Positions 46,595 to 56,255 of a stretch of 64,000 nt of DNA are shown here, in pieces. The notes beneath the pieces are model-generated. The model did no database searches, was not told where the DNA came from, and saw nothing but the letters and a program-made list of their open reading frames with translations. Origin of the DNA: Alishewanella longhuensis (GTDB taxonomy: Bacteria; Pseudomonadota; Gammaproteobacteria; Enterobacterales; Alteromonadaceae). The stretch covers positions 717,739 to 781,738 of the forward strand of contig NZ_BNAO01000001.1 in the NCBI RefSeq assembly GCF_014653435.1. Reading direction: 5' to 3'. The position numbers and the translations under genes were made by a program. The first letter of the stretch is position 1. Each line of letters starts with the position of its first letter.

Positions 46595-47002
46595 ATGTTA
46601 AGCACCTTGGTACAACGCCAAAAAATCTTGATTATGCCGCTGTTAATCAGCCTGGCATTTTCTTGGTGCTTAATGCTTTGTGAAAATCTGGCGCTGGCGG
46701 CGCCTGTTCAAAACAATAGCGCTACTAGCCAGGTTGCTACACCGCCTTGCCATAGCCAGCCAGGCAGCCAGCATACTGAGCCCAGTAGTCACAAGCTGAC
46801 TATCGAACACTGTAGTGGTTGTGATAATCAGGCTGCCGCGGCTGAGTCCTTAGTATTGGCTTTTGCTGCTGTGCTGGTGACTTGGCAAGGTGCCGCGCAG
46901 CTGCAGTGGCCATCGACAGCGCAGGTTCATTTAGCCTTCGAGATGCCGCCCCCCCGATCCGGTGTTCCGCTTTATTTGGCGAAAAACCTGCTGTTAATTT
47001 AA
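46595..47002 (+). CDS. Small Cys/His-containing secreted protein of a copper operon
   Basis: The 135-aa protein has a hydrophobic N terminus (about 11-35) that looks like a signal peptide ending LALAAPV, then a likely metal-binding stretch with TPPCHSQPGSQH, SSHKLTIEHCSGCDN, a weak second hydrophobic segment, and the tail MPPPRSGVPLYLAKNLLLI. Small proteins with such PP-R-P-x-L-L tails often start heavy-metal efflux operons. It is 75 bases before cusB. The role as a periplasmic metal binder is inferred. Confidence 0.7.
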   Translation: MLSTLVQRQKILIMPLLISLAFSWCLMLCENLALAAPVQNNSATSQVATPPCHSQPGSQHTEPSSHKLTIEHCSGCDNQAAAAESLVLAFAAVLVTWQGAAQLQWPSTAQVHLAFEMPPPRSGVPLYLAKNLLLI

Positions 47003-47077
47003 GCCTTTACTATTTTATCTGGGTCCCGACGCTGGCGTCGGCTGTTGGTATTTTTAGTAAAGGTTAGCAATTTCATT

Positions 47078-48913
47078 ATGTTTATACCTCAAGATTCCTG
47101 TTTCCAAGCTGTTGGCACTCTGCCACAGAAAACCTTGCTGCCGTTGTTAGCTGCGCTATTGCTAGCGCCACAGACCTTGGCTGTACAGAATATGCAGCAG
47201 CATGCTCATGGCCATACACATAATCACGCAACCACGCCCGCTTCTCAGTCTGCGGTGGTAGATCCTTTAGCAGCACTGCAACCGGAAGCGCAAAGTTATA
47301 CTTGCTCGATGCATCCACAGATTCGTTTTACCGATCCAAATGCTCGTTGTCCAATTTGTGGCATGGCGCTCATTCCAGTACCACAAGATGATGACACGGC
47401 AAATGATGCTGCCAGTGTGCAAACTGAATTGCGCTTAAGCCCCCGAGCGGCCGCCCTGTTGCAAACAGAGGTTATACCAGTGAAAAAAGCCGCTGCAACC
47501 CATCACTTTACCCTACCGGGACGTTTGGCTGCAGATCAAAGCCGGATACAAACCATTAGCGCCTGGACAGGAGGGCGGATCGAGCAGGCTTATGTTAATC
47601 GCACCGCACAGCAGGTTACCGCTGGCGAGCCGCTGCTGGAGATCTTTAGCCCGGATCTGATTGTGATCCAGCAAGAGCTGCTGCAAGCCAAGCAATTAGC
47701 CGGCCGCGCAGGCAGCTTGCCCGCTGGAACTACCTTAGACAGTGCCCGTCGCCGTTTGCGTTTACTCGGGGTGCCGGCAACGCAAATTGAGCAGATTTTA
47801 ACACGGGAACAATTGCAGGATACGGTAACACTCAGTGCCCCCGTGGGGGGTATTGTCACCGAGAAGTTCGTAAATCAAGGCGCTTATGTCACGGTAGGGC
47901 AACCCTTGTTTACGGTATTAGCGCTGGATAAGCTCTGGTTAGAATTAGAGGTGTTTGAAGCGCAGTTGCCACTAATAAAGCAGGGGCAAGCTTTTACGGT
48001 TGCCTTTGCTGCTTTTCCAGGCGAGCAGTTTGCCGGCAAGGTTGAGTTAATTGAGCCACAGCTTAGTAGTAATAGCCGTACTGCACGTGTTCGCGCCAGT
48101 TTAAGCAATACTGATGGCCGTTTAAAGCCGGGTATGCTGGCGTTGGCAACGCTAAGCCATCCCTTAGCAGAGACTTTGCTGGTGCCCGCCAGCGCGGTCT
48201 TGTTCACGGGTAAGCAATCACTGATTTATGTGCAACTTGATGCCGAAAAACCACATTACCAGCCAAGAATCGTCACGGTGGGCCAGCGGGTGGGGGAATA
48301 TTATCAGGTGCTAAATGGTATTGATGAAGGCGAGTTGGTGGTAAGTAAAGGTGCTTTTCGCTTAGACAGTGAGCTGCAGATCCGTGGTTTGCCAAGTATG
48401 TTATCAGCAGAGCGTCTTGCCAGTAATCCGCCAATCCCTTCGGTTGCCACCCCTGCTACCACGCCCGTTGCAATAGATGGTTTTGTTGTTAGCGCGGCCT
48501 TACAAGCGCCATTGTTGGCAGGCTACCAACAAGCCTACGCTGGTTTGATCCAGGATGATTTAGCACTATGGCAGCAAGGGACGCTCGCCATGCAGCAAGC
48601 GGTAAGCAATATCGCCTGGCCAGAGCGATTTCCACGTATAGTACTGGCGCTGCAAGCCGGCGCGGATGAGATTAACAGCATCACGGATCTCGAGGAAGCC
48701 CGGGCACTGTTCTATCGACATAATCTAGGCTTGCTGCGTTTTGCCGAGCTCGGTGTCTTAGCCCAAGGCTGGTATGAAGCTTATTGCCCAATGGCCCGAA
48801 GTGGTGAAGGCGCCAGCTGGCTGCAGTCTGATAGTGAGCTGCGTAACCCTTACTTTGGTGCCATGATGCTGCGCTGTGGCGATATGGTTCGTCAATTCGC
48901 TGTGGAGGACTAA
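47078..48913 (+). CDS. cusB: CusB-type periplasmic adaptor with metal-binding and DUF3347 domains
   Basis: The 611-aa membrane fusion protein links an inner-membrane RND pump to an outer channel. Layout: signal peptide, His-rich HAHGHTHNH (about 46-54), heavy-metal-binding YTCSMHPQ ... RCPICGMALIP (about 79-107), the adaptor core (about 150-450; LEIFSPDLIVIQQELLQAKQ, APVGGIVTEKFVNQGAYV), and a C-terminal DUF3347 domain (about 475-605) with AYCPMARSGEGASWLQ and NPYFGAMMLRCG. Those pieces favour copper or silver as cargo. The ATG at 47078 starts MFIPQDSCF; cusA follows after 2 bases. Confidence 0.9.
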   Translation: MFIPQDSCFQAVGTLPQKTLLPLLAALLLAPQTLAVQNMQQHAHGHTHNHATTPASQSAVVDPLAALQPEAQSYTCSMHPQIRFTDPNARCPICGMALIPVPQDDDTANDAASVQTELRLSPRAAALLQTEVIPVKKAAATHHFTLPGRLAADQSRIQTISAWTGGRIEQAYVNRTAQQVTAGEPLLEIFSPDLIVIQQELLQAKQLAGRAGSLPAGTTLDSARRRLRLLGVPATQIEQILTREQLQDTVTLSAPVGGIVTEKFVNQGAYVTVGQPLFTVLALDKLWLELEVFEAQLPLIKQGQAFTVAFAAFPGEQFAGKVELIEPQLSSNSRTARVRASLSNTDGRLKPGMLALATLSHPLAETLLVPASAVLFTGKQSLIYVQLDAEKPHYQPRIVTVGQRVGEYYQVLNGIDEGELVVSKGAFRLDSELQIRGLPSMLSAERLASNPPIPSVATPATTPVAIDGFVVSAALQAPLLAGYQQAYAGLIQDDLALWQQGTLAMQQAVSNIAWPERFPRIVLALQAGADEINSITDLEEARALFYRHNLGLLRFAELGVLAQGWYEAYCPMARSGEGASWLQSDSELRNPYFGAMMLRCGDMVRQFAVED

Positions 48914-48915
48914 CC

Positions 48916-51900
48916 ATGACACCGCGTATTGCCGGCTTTGGCCGGGTTATTGCCTTGCTGCTGCAACAAAAACTGTTGGTCCTGTTAAGCGCATTGATCT
49001 TGGTATTAGCCGGTATAGGGGGTTCGCCCTTTGCATGGCAACATGGTATACCGCTAAAACCGGTGGCCGTCGATGCGATACCTAACTTGGGTGAAAACCA
49101 GCAAATTGTCTTTGCTGATTGGCCCGGACGCTCACCGCAAGATGTAGAAGATCAACTCACCTATCCGCTAAGCAGTGCCTTGATGGGCGTGCCAGGGGTA
49201 AAGGACGTGCGTTCTTTATCGATGTTTGGCTTTAGCACTATCGCCTTAATATTTGAGGAAAACATTGAGTTTTACTGGGCACGCTCGCGCATTTTAGAAA
49301 AGCTGGCTAGCTTACCTGCCGATACCTTGCCCGTGGGCGTGCAACCCGCCTTGGGACCAGATGCCACCGGTTTGGGGCAAGTGTTTTGGTATACGCTAGA
49401 GGGGCGCACGCCAGAGGGCAAGCCTAGTGGCGGCTGGTCTTTGGAAGAGTTGCGCTCGGTGCAAGATTGGTATTTACGTAGTGGGCTGTTAACGGCCGAG
49501 GGCATCAGCGAAGTGGCGGCTATCGGCGGCTATCAGCGCGAATACCAGGTTGAAGTAGATGCCAATCTGCTGCGGTTGTACGATGTCACGCTGGAGCAAG
49601 TGACGGCGGCGGTGATGGCCGCGAATTTGGATGTGAGTGCTGGTAGCCGCGAGCTAAATGGGGTTGAGTACCTAATTCGAGGTGTAGGTTTTATCAAACA
49701 GTTAGCCGATTTAGAGCAGGCTGTTGTGCGCTTAGGGGCCAATAACACTCCGATTAGAGTAAAAGATGTGGCCAGCGTGAATACCGGGCCAGCGCCTCGC
49801 CGTGGTGCCTTAGATGTGGCTGGTGCCGAAGCGGTTGGCGCAGTCGTTACGGTGCGCGAAGGCTACAATCCGCGACAAGCGATTAGTCATTTGCAAGCGC
49901 GTATCGCCGAACTAAGCCCTGGCTTACCGGCAAAAGCTGTGGTGGATTGGTCTCAAGTAACCCTTACTGAGGTTGCGCAATTTGCGCAAGTACAGCAGCT
50001 TCCCGCTTTTAACCCGGCGGATGCCGCAGCATGGCTCACTTGGCTAAAGGCGCATCCGGCAGCAATGTGGCCGGATTGGCTGACCTTAAGCCAGCTGCAA
50101 ATTGTGCCGTTTTATGATCGCTCAGCGTTAATTGACGAAACAGTCGGCACCTTAGAAACCACCCTAGGCTTACAATTGCTGCTAACTACCGTGGTGGTGC
50201 TGGCGGCGCTATGGCAACTACGGGCGGCCTTTGCGATAAGTTTGCTGTTGCCAGTAACGGTGCTTGGTAGCTTTTTGCTGATGCGGTTTTTTCAGGTCGA
50301 AGCCAATATCGTGGCTTTGGCCGGCATTGCCATTGCCATTGGTACCATAGTCGATTTGGGGATCATCTTCACCGAAAATGTGTTGCGCCAGCGCAGCGAG
50401 CAGCCTTATTTGCCGGTGCAGCGTGCTCTACAGCAAGCTGGGCGGGAATTAGGGCCTGCTATGTTAACGGCCATTAGCACCACCATTATCAGTTTTTTAC
50501 CGGTGTTTTTTATGACCGGTGCCGAGGGCAAATTATTTGGCCCGCTGGCGTATACCAAGACCTTTGTACTGCTTAGTGCTGTTTTGCTAGCGGTTACCCT
50601 GTTGCCGGTGGTGCTGTATCTGTTGTTTGCACCTGGTAGTGCGCCATTGCGACGCAGTGTGGCCAGCCTCAGGCGGCGTGTTGCGCGCGCGTTAAGGCTG
50701 CGGGGTTTACCTTTATCAGCGCAGTTGGTTTGGCGTTTGCGCGCCTTAGTGTTAGTTGCGGTGTTAATAAGCAGCCTGATCTGGCTGTCGCAACTCTGGT
50801 TACCACTGGGGCCTGCGGCGGGGTTTTGGCAGAACCTGCTGTTTGTCAGTAGTTTATTAGTCGTGGTGTTAGGCGGTTTCTGGCTGTTCCATCGCCTTTA
50901 TTTACCCTTGCTGGCAGCTTGTTTACGCTTTAAAACGCTGTTTTTACTGCTGCCCCTGTGTGTGCTACTCAGCGGTTTAAGTATTTGGTTGGGTGCTGAG
51001 CGCGTGTTGCCCGGGGTAAAAGCCGACAGTGCGCTGGCACAGCGCTTCCCAGGATTAGGCCGCGAGTTTATGCCGGCGTTAGATGAAGGTGCGTTCTTAT
51101 TGATGCCAACCCTGATGCCGCATGCTGCAATAAGCGAAGCGCTGGCCGTATTGCAACAACAGGATAAAGCCATTGCTGCGATTCCTGAGGTAAAAAGCGT
51201 AGTAGGCAAAATAGGCCGTGCCGACAGCGCGCTCGATCCGGCACCGCTATCGATGATTGAAACGCTGATCCAATACCATAGCGAATATAAAACCGATGCC
51301 CATGGCAAAAGGCAGTATTTTCGTTTTGACCGCCAGCAAAACCAGTTTGTACGTGACAGTGCGGGGGCGTTAATCCCGGATCCTAAAGGGCGACCTTACC
51401 GGCAATGGCGTGATCATATTCACTCACCAGATGCAATCTGGCAGGAAATTGTGCAAGCGGCGCAGTTACCCGGTGTAACGTCAGCACCGAAACTACAGCC
51501 GATAGAAACCCGTTTACTGATGCTACAAACTGGGATGCGGGCGGCGATGGGGATAAAGCTGCAAGCGCCGGATCTGGCGACCTTAGATAAACTGGCACCT
51601 GAGTTTGAACGCTTATTGCGCCAGGCACCTGGCGTAGAACCGCTGACGGTAAATGCTGAGCGGGTGGTGGGACAACCGTATTTAACCATTGTACCTAATC
51701 GTCAGGAAATCGCCCGCCACGGGCTGAGTATGCAGCAGGTTCAGCAGACTATTAGCACCGCGTTAGCGGGTATGGATGCCGGTCGCACAGTGGAAGGGCG
51801 CGAGCGTTATCCTATTCGGGTGCGTTATCAGCGCGAACAGCGCGACAGCCTGGAAGCGCTAGCCGAGGTACTGATTGCCACGCCAGCCGGGTATGCGTTA

Positions 51901-52713
51901 CCGCTAAGTCAATTAGCCGAGATTCACTATGAGCGCGGGCCACAGATGATCCGCTCTGAAAACAGCTTCTTAACCGCCTATATCACCTTTGGTGCTGTGC
52001 CGGGTGTGGCCGAAGTCGATGCGGTGGCCAAGGTGCAAGCTTACTTGGCGGCGCAAATCAACAGCGGTGAGCTTACACTGCCGCCTGGTGTGAGTTATCA
52101 ATTTGCCGGCAGTTATCAACAGCAACAAAGCGCTGCGGCTACCTTAAGCTGGCTGATCCCGCTAGCTTTATTGCTAATTTTTATGCTGCTGTATCTGCAG
52201 TTTAAAGCGATAAGCACGGCGCTGATGATCTTTAGCAGTATTGCCATTGCCTGGGCCGGTGGCTTTATTGCGCTGGATGCCTTCGCCCAGCCACATTTTC
52301 TGCATACCGAGTGGTTTGGCGCTAATTTGCGTGAGCTGTTTAATCTGCAAAGCTATAACCTAAGTATTGCCGTCTGGGTGGGCTTTCTGGCGTTATTCGG
52401 CATAGCGGTAGACGATGGCATTGTGATGGCGACGTACTTAAAGCAACAATTTGCCGCAGTTAAACCACAAAGCCGGGCAGAGATCCGGCAAGTGGCCTGT
52501 GCCGCTGCCGCCAAAAGAATCAAACCTTGTTTAATGACCTCCGCTACCACTATCTTGGCATTATTGCCGGTACTCAGTTCCAGCGGTCGCGGTGCGGACC
52601 TGATGATCCCGATGGCCGTACCAACACTTGGCGGTATGCTGTTTGTGCTGCTTAGCGTCTTTATGGTACCGGTACTCTATGCCGCACGGGAAGAGTGGCG
52701 GTTAAAGGTGTGA
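48916..52713 (+). CDS. cusA: CusA-type heavy-metal RND efflux pump, long form
   Basis: Proton-driven inner-membrane pump that moves Cu(I)/Ag(I) out through CusB. At 1265 aa it is about 220 residues longer than E. coli CusA (about 1047). Core motifs: DAIPNLGENQQIVFADWPGR, GIAIAIGTIVDLGIIFTENV, FGIAVDDGIVMATYLKQQ. Extra pieces include an insert of about 40 residues (around 355-395), two extra hydrophobic spans with an Arg-rich loop (about 580-660), and an insert around 790-850. Of the three E. coli channel methionines, equivalents of M573 (LLMLQTGM) and M672 (PQMIRSEN) seem kept and M623 seems to be Leu (ARHGLSM); TGMRAAMG adds others. Confidence 0.93.
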   Translation: MTPRIAGFGRVIALLLQQKLLVLLSALILVLAGIGGSPFAWQHGIPLKPVAVDAIPNLGENQQIVFADWPGRSPQDVEDQLTYPLSSALMGVPGVKDVRSLSMFGFSTIALIFEENIEFYWARSRILEKLASLPADTLPVGVQPALGPDATGLGQVFWYTLEGRTPEGKPSGGWSLEELRSVQDWYLRSGLLTAEGISEVAAIGGYQREYQVEVDANLLRLYDVTLEQVTAAVMAANLDVSAGSRELNGVEYLIRGVGFIKQLADLEQAVVRLGANNTPIRVKDVASVNTGPAPRRGALDVAGAEAVGAVVTVREGYNPRQAISHLQARIAELSPGLPAKAVVDWSQVTLTEVAQFAQVQQLPAFNPADAAAWLTWLKAHPAAMWPDWLTLSQLQIVPFYDRSALIDETVGTLETTLGLQLLLTTVVVLAALWQLRAAFAISLLLPVTVLGSFLLMRFFQVEANIVALAGIAIAIGTIVDLGIIFTENVLRQRSEQPYLPVQRALQQAGRELGPAMLTAISTTIISFLPVFFMTGAEGKLFGPLAYTKTFVLLSAVLLAVTLLPVVLYLLFAPGSAPLRRSVASLRRRVARALRLRGLPLSAQLVWRLRALVLVAVLISSLIWLSQLWLPLGPAAGFWQNLLFVSSLLVVVLGGFWLFHRLYLPLLAACLRFKTLFLLLPLCVLLSGLSIWLGAERVLPGVKADSALAQRFPGLGREFMPALDEGAFLLMPTLMPHAAISEALAVLQQQDKAIAAIPEVKSVVGKIGRADSALDPAPLSMIETLIQYHSEYKTDAHGKRQYFRFDRQQNQFVRDSAGALIPDPKGRPYRQWRDHIHSPDAIWQEIVQAAQLPGVTSAPKLQPIETRLLMLQTGMRAAMGIKLQAPDLATLDKLAPEFERLLRQAPGVEPLTVNAERVVGQPYLTIVPNRQEIARHGLSMQQVQQTISTALAGMDAGRTVEGRERYPIRVRYQREQRDSLEALAEVLIATPAGYALPLSQLAEIHYERGPQMIRSENSFLTAYITFGAVPGVAEVDAVAKVQAYLAAQINSGELTLPPGVSYQFAGSYQQQQSAAATLSWLIPLALLLIFMLLYLQFKAISTALMIFSSIAIAWAGGFIALDAFAQPHFLHTEWFGANLRELFNLQSYNLSIAVWVGFLALFGIAVDDGIVMATYLKQQFAAVKPQSRAEIRQVACAAAAKRIKPCLMTSATTILALLPVLSSSGRGADLMIPMAVPTLGGMLFVLLSVFMVPVLYAAREEWRLKV

Positions 52714-52722
52714 TGTGATGAT

Positions 52723-52754
52723 ATAAGGCCGAAGTGCTAACACGCCGGCCTTAT
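52723..52754. terminator. Hairpin between convergent cusA and the DUF3083 gene
   Basis: ATAAGGCC (52723-52730) pairs with GGCCTTAT (52747-52754) over a 16-base loop. It lies between two convergent genes and could serve both, although the T runs are short. Confidence 0.45.
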
Positions 52755-52769
52755 CATTTATCGCAGAGC

Positions 52770-53858
52770 TTAGCTGTGATAGCTAATATGCTGATGGAAA
52801 CGCACGGTTAAATCATCGCGCTCTGGTTGCAGATTAACTGCTTTTGCAAAGCGGCGTAGAGCGCTTTCCACTTCATTCATAAAGCGGCCATAGCCCATAT
52901 CGGTTTGATCTGCGGGCGTGGCAAAGATCACCAGCTGCATCATTTCTACCAGCTTATCACCTTGTAAATCGCTAATAAGTTGGCCGTTTTCAATGCTGTG
53001 ATCAAAACCAATCATTTGCAGCTCTTGGCCATGACTGCTTTTATCGTACTGACTATTGCGCACTAAAGGCAATAAACCATTGGCCAGCACTGCTAAATGC
53101 TGCAGTTTTTCTTGTTGGCAAGCGCTAACAAACTGCTCTGACACATGCTGATACAGTGGTAAATAGGGTGCTGTGCTTTGCAAATCAATTGCCACTTGCT
53201 CCTTTAAGCGCCGGCTTAAGGGCAAATTAACGATCACATAGGTTAAGGCACTATGCTTGGGTAGCTCGCACTTCCTCGCCTTGTAACGAGCATCGATAGA
53301 GCGCAGTTTAAAGCCATAACTCTCTTTACTACCTTTGGCTTTAGCAAACAAATCATAGGTGAGGTGTTGGTGATCCCGCACTTTAATTTGTAAATTTGCC
53401 AGAGCTAAGCGATTTTTAAACTCGGTAAGTAAAGCGGTAACCTGCTGATGGAAACTGGCGGCATTAGAGCGTAGCGGCTGCTCGGTAGCTAAAAATAATA
53501 AAGAAATTTTGCGCGTTCTAACCTTAGGATCAAAAAAGCTATGATGGGCTTCATGATAGCTAGGGTTGTAGAAAAACAAAATTTGCTCGGCAGTTTGCAG
53601 TACATAGGCTTCCTGGTGAAAGCGCACTACCGGTGTTTTGCCGTTGGCAATAAAATGGACATTGCGTAAGCCAAATTGATCAGTTAAGGCAAATAGCTTT
53701 TGCGCTAAGTCCTGATATAAGGCTTGATAAGGGGCTTCTGTGGATGAAGAAGGAAAGCGTGCAACAAGTTCATCACTGAGTACAAATTCAGCCAGTAAAT
53801 ATTGATTGTCGCGGGCTGCGGCGGGTAAATAGACTTTATGTTGCGAACTCACGGGCAT
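52770..53858 (-). CDS. DUF3083 family protein
   Basis: The 362-aa soluble protein has no signal peptide or membrane span. It appears to be built of two related halves: each has a DxxxxxPYxxLYQ-type block (STEAPYQALYQDLAQKLF and QSTAPYLPLYQHVSEQFV) followed by a His/Asn-rich strand (VHFIANGKTPVVRFHQEAYV and LAVLANGLLPLVRNSQYD). This fits the DUF3083 family that I recall from Shewanella and relatives. The function is unknown. It is convergent with cusA and divergent from the marC gene. Confidence 0.75.
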   Translation of the reverse strand: MPVSSQHKVYLPAAARDNQYLLAEFVLSDELVARFPSSSTEAPYQALYQDLAQKLFALTDQFGLRNVHFIANGKTPVVRFHQEAYVLQTAEQILFFYNPSYHEAHHSFFDPKVRTRKISLLFLATEQPLRSNAASFHQQVTALLTEFKNRLALANLQIKVRDHQHLTYDLFAKAKGSKESYGFKLRSIDARYKARKCELPKHSALTYVIVNLPLSRRLKEQVAIDLQSTAPYLPLYQHVSEQFVSACQQEKLQHLAVLANGLLPLVRNSQYDKSSHGQELQMIGFDHSIENGQLISDLQGDKLVEMMQLVIFATPADQTDMGYGRFMNEVESALRRFAKAVNLQPERDDLTVRFHQHISYHS

Positions 53859-53942
53859 AACCTAACTCCTGTACAGACTAAAATTTCAGCGATTGTAACA
53901 AAAAGATCTTAGCAAAGGCTATTTTGTTGAAATTATATCAAT

Positions 53943-53963
53943 TAGGGCGTGTTGACGTTTGCT
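53943..53963. repeat. Copy 1 of a short dispersed intergenic repeat
   Basis: A 21-base block beginning TAGGGCGTGTTGACG and ending TTTGCT. It matches 18 of 21 bases at 63854-63874. It lies between the DUF3083 and marC genes. Confidence 0.4.
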
Positions 53964-53993
53964 AATTAACTTCATCTTTGGCTTGCAGAAATT

Positions 53994-54002
53994 TGCTAGA
54001 AT
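53994..54002 (+). promoter_or_regulatory. Extended -10 promoter of the marC family gene
   Basis: TGCTAGAAT has the TGn extension before a TAGAAT -10 hexamer, 34 bases before the ATG at 54037. No good -35 hexamer is seen at standard distance, as is usual for extended -10 promoters. Confidence 0.45.
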
Positions 54003-54036
54003 AGCGCTTTTGCTGTCGTAACCTTTTGGATATGTT

Positions 54037-54681
54037 ATGTCTGTGACTTTATTAATCGATTATTGGTTAATTGCCATCACGGCGTTGTTTGTAGTGGTTA
54101 ATCCACTGACCACCGCCTTTATTTTTGTTTCCTTACTACCCAATGCTACTGCTTTGCAGCGCCGGCGAGCAGCTAAGCGCTCGACTTTGGTGTCTGCAGG
54201 TATTTTTCTGGTATTTGGCTTGTTAGGTAGTTTTATTTTTAAGGTCTTTGGTATTACCTTAGAAGCGTTTCGGATAGCGGGTGGCTTAATCTTATTTGGC
54301 ATTGCGATGAGTATGATGCAAAAAGGCTTAGATGACGGAGAAGAAGCGACAGGTAAGGAGCCGCATCCGGATGGTAAGTTAGCAAAGGATGTGTCTATTA
54401 TTCCGCTAGCTATACCTTTTATTGCTGGGCCCGGTGCTATTGCTACGGTGATGATCCTCACCAGTGAAGCGCAGTCAGTGGCGCATTTTATTACTGTGTT
54501 ATTAGCCATAGCAATAACCACCTTTTCTTGTTATTTGGCGATGATTTATGCGCATGTGTTGGTGCGCTATGTGGGTGAGACTGGCAAAGAGATAATGACC
54601 CGGTTGTTTGGCTTAATTTTATCGGTTATTGCGGTGCAGTTTGTGATTAACGGGGTAGTGGATGTTTATCGTAGTTTGTAA
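54037..54681 (+). CDS. MarC family integral membrane protein
   Basis: The 214-aa protein has six hydrophobic spans. Family features are VVNPLTTAFIFVSLLP near residue 20, the FRIAGGLILFGIAMSMM span, and IPLAIPFIAGPGAIATVMIL at about 125-145, all typical of the MarC/YchE/YhgN group. Despite the name, no antibiotic-resistance function is established for the family. It is a single gene with its own promoter and terminator. Confidence 0.92.
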   Translation: MSVTLLIDYWLIAITALFVVVNPLTTAFIFVSLLPNATALQRRRAAKRSTLVSAGIFLVFGLLGSFIFKVFGITLEAFRIAGGLILFGIAMSMMQKGLDDGEEATGKEPHPDGKLAKDVSIIPLAIPFIAGPGAIATVMILTSEAQSVAHFITVLLAIAITTFSCYLAMIYAHVLVRYVGETGKEIMTRLFGLILSVIAVQFVINGVVDVYRSL

Positions 54682-54746
54682 ATAGAGTTTATAAATATAG
54701 GTTTGCATTGCCATATCAAAGTGATGTGAGTATAAACCCCAAAATA

Positions 54747-54772
54747 AAACAGGGCGCCTCGGCGCCCTGTTT
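54747..54772. terminator. Bidirectional terminator between marC and nhaC genes
   Basis: AAACAGGGCGCC (54747-54758) and GGCGCCCTGTTT (54761-54772) form a strong stem between two convergent genes, with A-rich and T-rich flanks on either side. Confidence 0.85.
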
Positions 54773-54788
54773 GCTTTAACATAAAACG

Positions 54789-56255
54789 TTATGCAATAAC
54801 GATAAAGCCGACAAAAGCCAGTACTGCCGCAATAAAGGCGTAAGGGAACTGAGTTAGCGCATGGCTCATTAAATTACAGCCAGAGCCTTGTGCGGCTAGC
54901 ACCGTTGAGTCACTGTAAAAACAAGCCTGACTACCAAAAGAGCTGGCAGATAATAGGGCACCTATCACCAGCGGAATATTTGCATCTACCGCTACCGCCA
55001 GTGGCATCACGATAGGGATAGACACCGCGAAAATCCCCCAGCTTGAGCCTGTGACAAAGGCTAGAATAGCCATAGCAACGAATACCAAGGCCGGTAACAT
55101 TTGCGCTGTCATATAGGGTGCAAGATTTTCTATCACATAAAGCGGTAAACCCAGTTGGTCGCACACATCTTTAAAGGTAAAAGCGGCAATCACCGTACAG
55201 ATAGCCGGTAGCATGGTTTTAAAACCGTGCATCATCAGCTCCATCATCTCGGTAAATGGCATTAAACGCTGCGCCATATACATGGGGATGGTAAGGATAA
55301 AGGTTAAAATTAAGGCCGGCCAAATTTCGGCTTCAAACCAGATGGTAAAGCCAATCAGCATTAACATGGGCAGCAAGAAGTTATATAACTTACCGCCTTT
55401 TTTATCTGAGGCATCAAACTCTTCTTCGAACGCTTCTACGGCAAAATCATCGCTGGTATGGGTATGCGATGCGGCAGTTTCCGCTGGGGCGTCAACGTTA
55501 CCGCTAGATAGCTGCGCAGCCAGCTCGGCTTTTTTCATCGGGCCTATCAGTGGCATGATACCTAGTATGACTAGCGGCACCATTATCAGTGCTAACCAGG
55601 CATACAACATATAAGGTATAGCGGTAATGTAGGTTTTAATACCATTTGGATCTGTTTCCGGTGCGATACCATTAGCGACTAATAAACCACCAAAGAAAAT
55701 TGCCCAGGTAGAAATGGGTACTAATACGCACATAGGGGCGGCGGTTGAGTCCACCACATAAGCTAACATTTCCCGCGAAACCTTGTATTTATCGGTAATA
55801 CGCTTCATGGTTTCACCCACGGTAAGCGCATTTAAGTAATCATCGATAAAGATAATTAATCCTAATAAATAAGTCATAAACAGCGAGGGTTTACGGCCAC
55901 TGGCATATTGCTGGGCCATCCGGCCAAACGCAAAAGCACCACCGGTATGCACTAACAGCGCAATTAAGGCACCAAAGCCACCACAAACCAGAATTAACCA
56001 GCCAATGGTTTCATCTTGCATTACCCGTACTGAGGTTTCGCCTAAATTAAATAAGGCATCTTTTGGCGAACCCAAAAACAGCAAGCCTGAAGCCGCGCCT
56101 AGCACTAACGCCAGAATAGGGCGCTTTAGCCAGATAGCGAATAACAGTACAACAATAGGTGGAATTAAACTGATTGCGGAAGGTGATACAGCGGCCGCTT
56201 CGGCCGCCGCAGCAACAGGCTCGGCCAAACTCCCTAAGGTTTCATCTGCTGACAT
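54789..56255 (-). CDS. NhaC-family Na+/H+ antiporter-like transporter
   Basis: The 488-aa protein has about eleven to twelve membrane spans. Family motifs: FIDDYLNALTVGETMKRITD and YVVDSTAAPMCVLVPISTWA at about 145-195, GSSWGIFAVSIPIVMPLA and SQACFYSDSTVLAAQ near the C terminus. NhaC-family members exchange Na+ for H+, and some move amino or organic acids such as lysine or malate, so the cargo is open. The ATG at 56255 (MSADETLG) is preferred over a TTG at 56285. A structured leader of about 170 nt precedes it, so control in the leader is likely. Confidence 0.9.
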   Translation of the reverse strand: MSADETLGSLAEPVAAAAEAAAVSPSAISLIPPIVVLLFAIWLKRPILALVLGAASGLLFLGSPKDALFNLGETSVRVMQDETIGWLILVCGGFGALIALLVHTGGAFAFGRMAQQYASGRKPSLFMTYLLGLIIFIDDYLNALTVGETMKRITDKYKVSREMLAYVVDSTAAPMCVLVPISTWAIFFGGLLVANGIAPETDPNGIKTYITAIPYMLYAWLALIMVPLVILGIMPLIGPMKKAELAAQLSSGNVDAPAETAASHTHTSDDFAVEAFEEEFDASDKKGGKLYNFLLPMLMLIGFTIWFEAEIWPALILTFILTIPMYMAQRLMPFTEMMELMMHGFKTMLPAICTVIAAFTFKDVCDQLGLPLYVIENLAPYMTAQMLPALVFVAMAILAFVTGSSWGIFAVSIPIVMPLAVAVDANIPLVIGALLSASSFGSQACFYSDSTVLAAQGSGCNLMSHALTQFPYAFIAAVLAFVGFIVIA

